64,000 nt of DNA, taken from assembly GCF_002019635.1 (NCBI RefSeq), contig NZ_KV917372.1:558001-622000 (forward strand), in the 5' to 3' direction. Of this stretch, positions 44,893-52,232 are shown one piece after another. A program made the translations under genes and the position numbers. Source of the DNA: Metabacillus halosaccharovorans (GTDB lineage: Bacteria > Bacillota > Bacilli > Bacillales > Bacillaceae). Under the pieces are notes generated by a model that was not told where the DNA came from, did not search any database, and was given only the letters and a program-made list of their open reading frames with translations. The first letter of the stretch is position 1. Each line of letters starts with the position of its first letter.

Positions 44893-45825
44893 TTATAGAT
44901 CATTCCTTAGCTTAGGATTCATCGCAACATTGATAATGTCAGAAAGTGTATTAAACAAAACAAACGATGCTGCAAGTATAAGAACATATGCCTGGATAAT
45001 AGGGAAGTCTCTGCTTAGAATGGCATTAACACTCAACGTTCCTAATCCCGGCCAGGCAAAAACATTTTCTACTACGACAGTACTTCCCAATATGATAGGG
45101 ATTGCCATACCAAATATTGAAATGGTTACTTGCAATGAATTTCTAAGAATATGCAGGATGATTTTCTTCTCTGATAACCCTGATGCCCTCCCATACAAAA
45201 CATAATCCTCATTTAAATTGCTCAACATAGAGGTTCTCACATTTCTAAAATAAATACCTGCATAGCTGATAGTGATGACAAACACTGGTAAAATATAACT
45301 TTTATATGAATCCATTCCGTTTGTTGGCAGTAGATCTAATTGAACTGAAACATACCAAATCAAAATGGATGCTAACAAATACGACGGCATTGCCGTTAAT
45401 AAAAATGATAATCCTCTGATCGATTTATCAATCATTTTTCCTTCTTTCAGTGCACATATAACACCTAGTAGAATAGACATGAAGATAATAAAAACAGATG
45501 ATACGACTGTTAACTTTAACGTGTTTATAAATGCAGGACCTATTAATGACCACACTTGTTCTCCATTAATATATGAATCTCCAAAATCTAACTGTAAGGA
45601 GGCGAAAAGCCAATCAAAATATTGAAGGAGAAATGGCTTATTCATCCCTAACTCTTCTCTCGTTTGTTCTAATAATTCATCTGTTATCTGTGGAACACCT
45701 TGAGCTTGTAATACGACTTCAGCAGGATCTAATGGAGAAAGATTCATTAAGACAAACGTCAAAAACGAGATGATCAATAGTAAAGGTACAGAAATGAGTA
45801 CCCTCTTGATAATGTAACTTCCCAT
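44893..45825 (-). CDS. cntB: ABC permease of metallophore importer (CntB-like)
   Basis: A 310-residue OppB/NikB-type permease. It begins MGSYIIKRVLISVPLLLIIS, carries the conserved 'NLSPLDPAEVVLQAQGVP' after the first helix, and shows the EAA loop 'DYVLYGRASGLSEKKIILHILRNSLQVT'. The final domain 'VENVFAWPGLGTLSVNAILSRDFP' is the usual one. ATG 45825 follows AAGGGG. It lies 75 bp downstream of cntA, with a hairpin between them that should lower expression of the membrane genes relative to the binding protein. Confidence 0.9.
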   Translation of the reverse strand: MGSYIIKRVLISVPLLLIISFLTFVLMNLSPLDPAEVVLQAQGVPQITDELLEQTREELGMNKPFLLQYFDWLFASLQLDFGDSYINGEQVWSLIGPAFINTLKLTVVSSVFIIFMSILLGVICALKEGKMIDKSIRGLSFLLTAMPSYLLASILIWYVSVQLDLLPTNGMDSYKSYILPVFVITISYAGIYFRNVRTSMLSNLNEDYVLYGRASGLSEKKIILHILRNSLQVTISIFGMAIPIILGSTVVVENVFAWPGLGTLSVNAILSRDFPIIQAYVLILAASFVLFNTLSDIINVAMNPKLRNDL

Positions 45826-45874
45826 AGACAAACCCCTTTTTTATCAAAACTAATAAAATATTTACAATTCTAAA

Positions 45875-45899
45875 ATAAAAAAGGAGGAAATTCCCCCTC
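45875..45899 (-). terminator. attenuator-like hairpin between cntA and cntB
   Basis: On the minus strand GGGGG-5-CCTCC (with a G-U pair) is followed by TTTTTT within a few bases of the cntA stop. A leaky terminator after a binding-protein gene is a common way to make more binding protein than permease. Confidence 0.6.
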
Positions 45900-45900
45900 T

Positions 45901-47523
45901 CTATTTAAACTCCATTAACTCAAACGGCAGCTCAAATTGTGTTTGCTTGAATGAAAGCCCATTTAGGCTAGATGGGGCTACTACTGTCACACTTCCATTT
46001 GAAATAGGGATAAACACTGCTTCCTCATGAACCATTGTCAATATATCTGCATATAATGATTTTCTTGTTTCCTCATCCGTTGACACCATAACTTCATCAA
46101 TCTTCTTGTACAATTCGTCTGCATTTTCCATGCCTTTGGTGGTATGTAAATATGAAGCATCTGATGTAAAAGCAGAGATAGTACTTTGTGGGTCGTAAGC
46201 TAGCCCCCAAGTTTGGTTGAATAACAAATCATAGTCACCCGTTGACCTTCTGTTCGCAATAGAGGTTGACTCCTCACCTATGATCTCCAACTCAACTCCA
46301 ATTTCTTTTAATGAAGCTTGGATAAATTCAGCCTGAGTTTTTTGAGAAGAAGAATTGCTATCATAATAGAGGTTCATAACTAACTTTTTGCCGTTTTTCG
46401 TTCTAACATCACTTCCATTCTCTAAATCCCAACCAGCTTCTTCCAGTATCATCTTCGCTTTTTCTAAATCATAGCTTCGTTTCTTTAAATCAACATCACC
46501 ATAATTGACGTTCTGAGAAAATAGTGTATTGGCTACTATTTCAGTACCATTCAATATATCTTTTGTAATGGTTTCCCTATCAATTGAATACCAAATCGCT
46601 TCACGAACAGCTTTTTCCGTAACTGGATAATCCGTTTTACTACTATTTGCCACAATCATTTTTGTATTCATTGGTTCACTTCTAACAAGTTGGTAATCAC
46701 CTGAATCAACTAATTGATTCATCGCTTCAACATCAAGGCTATCTGCACCCCGATCATCCGTAAAGACAAAGTTGACTTCTCCTTTTTTCATGGCTAAGAA
46801 CGTCGTTTCCCCTGCTGGAAGAACTTTAGAGGTAATGGTCTTTATTTTAGGTACACCACCCCAATATTGATCATTTGCTTTAAACGTCGCATACTCTTCT
46901 GTTTTATGTTCGGCCAAAATGTATGGTCCAGTACCGTTAAAACCACTTACCCCATCTTTTGTTCCATTATTAATGAAATCTTTAGGGGAAATAAATACAT
47001 ACGGCCTGGTCATCGATAATTCAACCAATGTAGGGTAATAAGGTTCTGATAGAATGATTTTAACTGTATATTCATCTACAACATCCACACTATCAATTTT
47101 TGTAGATAACTTAATCCAAGCATGTTTTTCTGCATTTTCTTGTACAGCATCGATATTTTTCTTTACTGCATCTGCGTTAAAAGGTTCGCCGTCATGAAAT
47201 TTCACATCTTGTCTTAGTTGGAACGTGTAAACTTTTCCATCATCTGAAATCTCCCAAGATTCAGCAAGCAATGGTTTGATTCCATCTTCCGTATTTTCAA
47301 CTAATGATTCGTAGACTTTCCCTTGAGCAGGCATTGAACCCGTATACATATGTGGATTCATATCGTTAATATCTTTAGCAGAAGCATAGATTAAATCTGT
47401 TACACTATTATTTTTTTTAGTATCCCCATTTTTCTCACTACTAGAATTTTCTGCAGAGCAGGCAACTAGAATAGAAAAAAACAATACGATTATGGATGCT
47501 AACTTACACTTTTTAACGATCAC
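45901..47523 (-). CDS. cntA: metallophore-binding lipoprotein (staphylopine CntA-like), Zur-box controlled
   Basis: A 540-residue SBP family 5 lipoprotein starting at GTG 47523; the lipobox is LVAC (Cys22). The mature sequence closely follows S. aureus CntA by recall, for example DINDMNPHMYTGSMPAQG, DGIKPLLAESWEISDDGKVY, KFHDGEPFNADAVKKNIDAV, PAGETTFLAMKKGE, VFTDDRGADSLD, NRRSTGDYDLLFNQTWG and the C-terminal FELPFELMEF. CntA binds staphylopine loaded with Ni, Co, Zn or Fe outside the cell and passes it to CntBCDF. Two Zur operators precede the gene, so zinc starvation should induce it. Confidence 0.9.
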   Translation of the reverse strand: MIVKKCKLASIIVLFFSILVACSAENSSSEKNGDTKKNNSVTDLIYASAKDINDMNPHMYTGSMPAQGKVYESLVENTEDGIKPLLAESWEISDDGKVYTFQLRQDVKFHDGEPFNADAVKKNIDAVQENAEKHAWIKLSTKIDSVDVVDEYTVKIILSEPYYPTLVELSMTRPYVFISPKDFINNGTKDGVSGFNGTGPYILAEHKTEEYATFKANDQYWGGVPKIKTITSKVLPAGETTFLAMKKGEVNFVFTDDRGADSLDVEAMNQLVDSGDYQLVRSEPMNTKMIVANSSKTDYPVTEKAVREAIWYSIDRETITKDILNGTEIVANTLFSQNVNYGDVDLKKRSYDLEKAKMILEEAGWDLENGSDVRTKNGKKLVMNLYYDSNSSSQKTQAEFIQASLKEIGVELEIIGEESTSIANRRSTGDYDLLFNQTWGLAYDPQSTISAFTSDASYLHTTKGMENADELYKKIDEVMVSTDEETRKSLYADILTMVHEEAVFIPISNGSVTVVAPSSLNGLSFKQTQFELPFELMEFK

Positions 47524-47701
47524 TGTACTTCTCTCCCTTAACGTTATAAGCTTAAAAACTGGTAACTAAAAAAATTTACATGTATAGGAACCTCTCCTTC
47601 CTTTAATTTGTAGCTATTCTTATTTGAAACTTCCTTCACATACCTTTTCAAGAATCTAGCTTTTCACATTTCCTCCTTTTTACTTAATCCTCCACATTAA
47701 A

Positions 47702-47778
47702 ACGTAAATATTACGATTTATCGAATAAAAAATAGATACTATTACATTTATCCAACACACAAACCGTAATGGTTACTA
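47702..47778 (-). promoter_or_regulatory. two Zur operators upstream of cntA
   Basis: ACGTAAATATTACGA (47702-47716) and CCGTAATGGTTACTA (47764-47778) match the Zur consensus at 12 and 11 of 14 arm positions. The spacing is about 62 bp, one nearer the cntA start (about 180 bp upstream) and one further. Both lie between cntA and the flavoprotein gene on the same strand. Confidence 0.75.
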
Positions 47779-47881
47779 TTTAAGATAGTACTATGTAAAT
47801 AAAATACTCGTCAACTACATTTTTGGATATTTTTACCGTTTTATAGATGTACCTCGATACATTTCCATAACTAACTCATTT

Positions 47882-49039
47882 TTACACAATAAACTCATTT
47901 ACAATTCGTTCTGCTGCTTTTCTTGCTCCTGAAATATTTCTAGAGACTGGACCAATTTCCAGTTCCGCTAATGCTCCTGAGACAAATAGATGTGGACACC
48001 ATTCGAGTTTTTGATTGATAATTGGATATCCACAACTTGCACATTTCAAATTTTCGGTATCAATTAATGCTTTTAACCAGGATTCTTCTGGAAGATTCGA
48101 GTTGAATCCTGTAGCCAACAATACAGTTTTAGTAGCGAGGCTATTGCCACTTTTAAGATGTAAAACATTTGACTGATCTTGAGAACTGGTCGTTACCACT
48201 TCATCACACTTCACTTTTAATGAGCCTTCTCTTTCTAGCTTTCTAATTTTTTGATAAATATCATTCGGCATGGAGCCTCTGTTTCGAGCAAGCTTAATTT
48301 GTTCTCTGCGCAAATCATAGTCAGTTATCTTTGAGAATGATTTCATAAACTTCGGACCTAACCATCCTGGGTCACTATCAAATCCGTGGACACGTAGCTT
48401 ATGCCTGGTAAGAAGTGTCACTTCTCCTGGAAAAATTCTACATAGATTGATCACAGTGTGTGCTGCTGTAATCCCTCCGCCAACTACCACAATGGAAGGT
48501 GTTAGTTCACTTAGGTTCGAAAGTTTTTCACTAAAAATATGTTTTACGTCATTCGAGGATTCCTTTACCCACTCAGGAATATGTAGTTTTTCATTAACGC
48601 TCACACTAAGAACAAGATTTTTGGTGATAAATGATTGACCATCATCTGTTTGAACGATCCATTTATCAAAATCCCGATATACATGAATCACTCTTCCTTT
48701 CTTCCAACATTTTTTTAACTGAGCTTGCTGAAGAACCTTGTCACAATGTTCATTAAATACTTGAAGAGAAGGGCGTTTATATTGACCATAAAAAGCCGTA
48801 TAATCAGTTGTGTTTTTAAAATTTTGCAGACTAAATACTGGAACATCAATATGATGAACAGACGGAGAACGCAGATACTCCATACCAATCTTATCAGTAT
48901 ATGTCCTCCATTTTTCCATCGGTTCATGATGAGGGTCAATGATTATAAGGTTTTCAATCGTTGTTTTTTCATTCTTAATTAAGTAATTGCCAATAGTACA
49001 ACCATGAATCCCTCCACCTATTATTATCCATTCATACAT
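47882..49039 (-). CDS. FAD/NAD(P)-binding oxidoreductase (N-hydroxylase-like), Zur-box controlled
   Basis: A 385-residue flavoprotein. GGGIHGCTIG (residues 8-17) is the FAD-binding glycine motif and VVVGGGITAAHTVINL (near 188) the NAD(P)H motif. 'LLATGFNSN' is the ATG-type motif seen in FAD-dependent amine N-hydroxylases (SidA/IucD/COG4529 group). Near the end are 'CASCG' and 'CPHLF'. ATG 49039 follows GGAGGAG, and a Zur operator lies 23 bp further upstream. The partner substrate is unknown; a role in the metallophore system is inferred only from position and shared regulation. Confidence 0.75.
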   Translation of the reverse strand: MYEWIIIGGGIHGCTIGNYLIKNEKTTIENLIIIDPHHEPMEKWRTYTDKIGMEYLRSPSVHHIDVPVFSLQNFKNTTDYTAFYGQYKRPSLQVFNEHCDKVLQQAQLKKCWKKGRVIHVYRDFDKWIVQTDDGQSFITKNLVLSVSVNEKLHIPEWVKESSNDVKHIFSEKLSNLSELTPSIVVVGGGITAAHTVINLCRIFPGEVTLLTRHKLRVHGFDSDPGWLGPKFMKSFSKITDYDLRREQIKLARNRGSMPNDIYQKIRKLEREGSLKVKCDEVVTTSSQDQSNVLHLKSGNSLATKTVLLATGFNSNLPEESWLKALIDTENLKCASCGYPIINQKLEWCPHLFVSGALAELEIGPVSRNISGARKAAERIVNEFIV

Positions 49040-49061
49040 AAAAGCTCTCCTCCAAGACAAA

Positions 49062-49076
49062 TCGTAATAGTTACGT
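49062..49076 (-). promoter_or_regulatory. Zur operator of the flavoprotein gene
   Basis: TCGTAATAGTTACGT matches the Zur consensus at 12 of 14 arm positions and lies 23 bp before the ATG, in the position expected for repression. Confidence 0.85.
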
Positions 49077-49243
49077 TTTGAATTGTACTATACTCCCTTA
49101 GATAAGAGCAAATGTTAATCGATTATCTCTTTACAGATAGCTATGAAAAAATCTTCAACTTCATGTAAAATACATGTGATCACTTCTAGAAAAAAATAGT
49201 CTATTTGCATTTCATTGAAAAAAAAGATAAAATAACTTTTAAA

Positions 49244-49258
49244 TCGTAATCATTACGT
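49244..49258 (+). promoter_or_regulatory. Zur operator of the rpsN-sufU pair
   Basis: TCGTAATCATTACGT matches the consensus at 13 of 14 arm positions, the best in the window, 42 bp before the ribosomal protein start. Confidence 0.9.
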
Positions 49259-49300
49259 TTTATTCCTATTCATAAATATTTAAATAAGGAGTTGTTTATA

Positions 49301-49570
49301 GTGGCGAAAAAATCAAAAATTGTAAAAGAAAGAAAACGACAAGAAATGGTGAAAAAATACGCAGAGATAAGGAATGAGTTAAAGGCAAAGGGTGATTATG
49401 AAGCATTAAGAAAATTACCAAGAGATTCTGCACCTACCCGATTGCATAACAGGTGTGAAATTACCGGAAGACCTAGAGGATATCTCCGTAAGTTTAAAAT
49501 GTCAAGAATCGCTTTTCGGGAATTAGCTCATAAAGGTCAGCTTCCTGGCGTGAAAAAGTCAAGCTGGTAA
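49301..49570 (+). CDS. rpsN: zinc-independent 30S ribosomal protein S14 paralogue
   Basis: An 89-residue S14 of the long, cysteine-poor form (B. subtilis YhzA has the same length). It contains only one cysteine (Cys52) instead of the CxxC...CxxC zinc ribbon of the housekeeping S14. '[36 protein letters not shown]' is the conserved S14 core. During zinc starvation this paralogue replaces the zinc-containing protein and spares zinc; Zur represses it in B. subtilis, and a Zur box precedes it here. GTG 49301 follows AAGGAG. Confidence 0.96.
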   Translation: MAKKSKIVKERKRQEMVKKYAEIRNELKAKGDYEALRKLPRDSAPTRLHNRCEITGRPRGYLRKFKMSRIAFRELAHKGQLPGVKKSSW

Positions 49571-49612
49571 CAGCGCCTAAAATTGTTATCAGGAAGAAGG
49601 TGTTGAATTGTC

Positions 49613-50038
49613 ATGCTCGACCATATGTATCGTCAGGCTATTATAGATCATTACCGTCATAAGCGTAATTTCAAGGAATTATCAGGTGAAAATGTCCTTA
49701 AAGTGCATTACAAAAATCCAACTTGCGGAGATGTAATCATCCTGTTTATTGAAGTTGAACATGACTTAATAAAAAATGTAGCCTTCCTTGGTGAAGGGTG
49801 CAGCATAAGTATGGCATCCTCTTCTATGATGACAGTGCTCATTCAAAATAAAACACTAAGAGAGGTTACTTTATTGAGAAAAGCGTTTGAAGAATTAATT
49901 CGTACTGGAGAGATAACAAACGAACATATTGATTTAGGAGATAGTATCTCGCTGCAGGGTGTTCATCAATTTAAACCAAGACATAATTGTGCTTTAATGC
50001 CTTGGCAAGCATTAGATAAAATGTTTAGAGTGAAGTAA
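49613..50038 (+). CDS. SufU-type iron-sulfur scaffold/sulfur-transfer paralogue, cotranscribed with rpsN
   Basis: A 141-residue protein of the IscU/SufU family. The ligand residues are present: Cys38 and Asp40 in NPTCGD, Cys63 in GEGCSIS and Cys126 in RHNCALMP; the wide 63-residue gap between the last two is the SufU type. In SufU these residues bind zinc, and the protein accepts sulfur from SufS. The ATG (ribosome binding site AGGAAGAAGG) lies 43 bp after the S14 gene with no terminator between, so both should follow the same Zur box. Placing a zinc-binding SufU in a zinc-starvation transcript is unexpected. Confidence 0.88.
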   Translation: MLDHMYRQAIIDHYRHKRNFKELSGENVLKVHYKNPTCGDVIILFIEVEHDLIKNVAFLGEGCSISMASSSMMTVLIQNKTLREVTLLRKAFEELIRTGEITNEHIDLGDSISLQGVHQFKPRHNCALMPWQALDKMFRVK

Positions 50039-50065
50039 CATACCATCCACTCCAATTAATACTAA

Positions 50066-50107
50066 AAAAGGGCAGTTCCACATCTATTTTTTGGACTGTC
50101 CCTTTTT
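50066..50107 (+). terminator. terminator between the convergent sufU-like and ycgQ-like genes
   Basis: A stem with a bulge (AAAAAAGGG.CAGT.CC against GGACTG.CCCTTTTTT) has T-runs on both strands and lies between two convergent genes, so it likely serves both. Confidence 0.75.
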
Positions 50108-50114
50108 TGAAAAT

Positions 50115-50897
50115 CTATGAAAAAATATAAGGATTTTTTGGTGTATCAATGGTCTCAACACTATTTACATGAATAACAGGTATATAATTTTGGCTCTCTT
50201 CCTTTACTTTTAACGTCCCCTTCATCCGAACCCACGTATTCTTGGTTAAGTGAAACTCATTACTATTCTCAAGCTTAAATCCACTTGCATGTGCATCAGC
50301 TACACAGTGGGTAACTTGAAATCTAGCAATCACTTTTTGTGTTTTGGTCATAAATTGATCTTCTGCAATAAACCCTTCTATTTCAATTATTTTCCCTTCA
50401 AAAACCTCTGGATATTCCGATAGAATCCCCATATAATTAGCAAAACCTATATCATCGAAACGAATAACAGGAAGACTCATCATACTTTTTATGTCACTAT
50501 CCCCTAGTTTCTTTTGATCTAGACCAGCATATTGGATGCCCCGCTTCACTGCTTCCTCAGCCCCAAAGGTTTTATAAGGCATCATGAGCCCTGTTAAAAG
50601 CGGAACTGTAATTATTCCAATAGACAATATAGACTTTATTGAAAGCCCCTCTTCTTCATGATGACATCCCCAAGGACTGCAATGAGTATGATCAGGCTCT
50701 GCATCAAGTGGTCTAAAAATTCGGGGAACTTGAAAGAAAAAAAGAATCAAAAAAAGGACGGAAGCGAATTGACTAAAATGAAGATAATTAGGGTGGATAA
50801 AGTTTGTCATCTCTCCCGATTGATGCAAAATAAAAATAAAACTGGCAAATACCAATAAAATAAGAGCTTTTATTGCTTGTCTCTTTTGTAAGGTCAT
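50115..50897 (-). CDS. ycgQ: TIGR03943-family permease subunit (YcgQ-like)
   Basis: A 260-residue protein with two N-terminal helices (about 10-55), then a soluble domain. Between helices 2 and 3 it has the unusual DHTHCSPWGCHHEEEG (two Cys, four His), a likely metal-binding loop on one face of the membrane. The C-terminal part 'YEVVFEGKIIEIEGFI', 'KVIARFQVTHCVADA' resembles an OB-like fold. The family always accompanies a YraQ/YcgR permease, as here (15 bp apart). B. subtilis ycgQ-ycgR is the known pair. Function is unproven; a metal-export or uptake role fits the zinc-related neighbours. Confidence 0.83.
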   Translation of the reverse strand: MTLQKRQAIKALILLVFASFIFILHQSGEMTNFIHPNYLHFSQFASVLFLILFFFQVPRIFRPLDAEPDHTHCSPWGCHHEEEGLSIKSILSIGIITVPLLTGLMMPYKTFGAEEAVKRGIQYAGLDQKKLGDSDIKSMMSLPVIRFDDIGFANYMGILSEYPEVFEGKIIEIEGFIAEDQFMTKTQKVIARFQVTHCVADAHASGFKLENSNEFHLTKNTWVRMKGTLKVKEESQNYIPVIHVNSVETIDTPKNPYIFS

Positions 50898-50912
50898 TGA
50901 TGTGTCTCTCCT

Positions 50913-51911
50913 TTATATCATGGGGTGAGCTAGTAATAAAACGGCAAGAACAGTAACCGTTATAAGTATCGTTAGCGTCATAACAAAACGAAATTTGAAG
51001 ACAGACAGTAACATGATCGTATTCTTTAAATCTAGCATTGGGCCATAAATTAAAAAGCCAAGTAACGAAGTTTTCGGAAGAAGGTGATCAAAAGATGCTG
51101 CAATAAATGCATCCGCTTCTGAACAAAGAGATAATAGATAAGCTAGCCCCATCATGACAAGTGTTGATCCTACTAAACCATTGCCTAGATCTAAAATAGA
51201 CTTTGTTGCGATAAACGTCTGAACGAAAGCTGCTAGAACTGCTCCAATAATTAAAAATTTTCCCATATCAAAAAATTCATCAATAGCATGTTCGATCATA
51301 GCCCGTAATCTCGTTGGCAATGGTTGCTTCACTTGTTGTTCCGGACCATTAGAATTAAAAGAATTCTTCGTTAGTTTCAATTGATTTTGTTGGAATAGAG
51401 CACAGATCATGGCTGTTATCATCATAGCAATGATCAACCCTAAAACCATTCGTAATAACGCTATTTTCGTATCCTCACCAAAAGCCATATAGGTAGAAAA
51501 AATAACTAACGGATTAATTAATGGTCCTGTTAGCAAAAAACCAACACCTGCAAAAAGAGGCATTCCTTTTCCAACCAACCGGCGAACAATTGGAACTATT
51601 CCACATTCACATGCCGGAAATAGTGCACCAACAAGACAACTCATGATAATCGCTAGAAACTTGTTGCGGGGAATGAATTTGCTCAATTGTTCTTCTGACA
51701 CAAAAACTTGAATAATTCCTGAGATCATAACCCCAAGTAAAACAAAGGGTAACGCTTCTAACAAAATACTAATAAACACCATATTGAAGGTTAAGAAAGA
51801 ATCTGAAAAAAAAGATTCATTAAGCCTTATCCCCTTATGAAAGTAGAAGAGCAATAAGCAAGAGCCAAGAAAAGCAAAACCAATTAATTCGCTATTGGCT
51901 CTTGTCCTCAT
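50913..51911 (-). CDS. ycgR: YraQ/DUF318-family permease (YcgR-like)
   Basis: A 332-residue permease with about nine helices, PF03773-like. The family signature is 'GALFPACECGIVPIVRRLVGKGMPLFAGVGFLLTGPLINPLV' ('PaCeCgivP..rrl...G'), and a second motif is 'SLCSEADAFIAASF'. The cysteine pair in PACECG is shared with ArsP-type arsenic exporters. With its TIGR03943 partner it may form a metal-linked transporter. I choose ATG 51911 because it overlaps the stop (ATGA) of a 10-codon leader ORF with a strong ribosome binding site; ATG 51920 is too close to the upstream purines. Confidence 0.87.
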   Translation of the reverse strand: MRTRANSELIGFAFLGSCLLLFYFHKGIRLNESFFSDSFLTFNMVFISILLEALPFVLLGVMISGIIQVFVSEEQLSKFIPRNKFLAIIMSCLVGALFPACECGIVPIVRRLVGKGMPLFAGVGFLLTGPLINPLVIFSTYMAFGEDTKIALLRMVLGLIIAMMITAMICALFQQNQLKLTKNSFNSNGPEQQVKQPLPTRLRAMIEHAIDEFFDMGKFLIIGAVLAAFVQTFIATKSILDLGNGLVGSTLVMMGLAYLLSLCSEADAFIAASFDHLLPKTSLLGFLIYGPMLDLKNTIMLLSVFKFRFVMTLTILITVTVLAVLLLAHPMI

Positions 51912-51940
51912 TCTATACATCCTTTACTTTTCATTTGCAT
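51908..51940 (-). CDS. 10-codon leader ORF coupled to ycgR
   Basis: ATG 51940 has GGGAGGT seven bases upstream; the frame encodes MQMKSKGCIE and its TGA overlaps the ycgR ATG. The strong site followed by overlap suggests translational coupling or a leader peptide. It is short, so this is tentative. Confidence 0.4.
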   Translation of the reverse strand: MQMKSKGCIE

Positions 51941-51984
51941 AAATAGTACCTCCCGAAGTACATGCGCTTTTCTGTTTGCTGTCT

Positions 51985-52130
51985 GATTCAACCACTTTTT
52001 CTCACGGATTCAACCACTTTTCTCGCAAATTCAACCACTTTTTCACTCTTTCCAACCAACTTTTCTCTTTTTCCGACCATTTGGCTTGTTCTCATCCCTC
52101 CATACGTCAACTTGCTCTCGGATTCAACCA
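51985..52130. repeat. degenerate 21-nt tandem repeat (ATTCAACCACTTTTctc)
   Basis: The unit ATTCAACCACTTTT recurs at 51986, 52008 and 52029 and in decaying form at 52050 and 52071, spaced 21-22 bp, with a further copy at 52122. On the minus strand, in one frame, it encodes heptads of the type KVVEFAR. I see no mobile-element ends. It sits between cobW2 and the ycgR leader. Confidence 0.65.
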
Positions 52131-52232
52131 CATCTTTATCAATCATTCTTCCATCCCACACCCTAAAAAAGAGAGCCAACAATGTTATGGACGCTCCTTT
52201 TGAAGTTTTATAGCCCCCATTTCCTTCTATAT

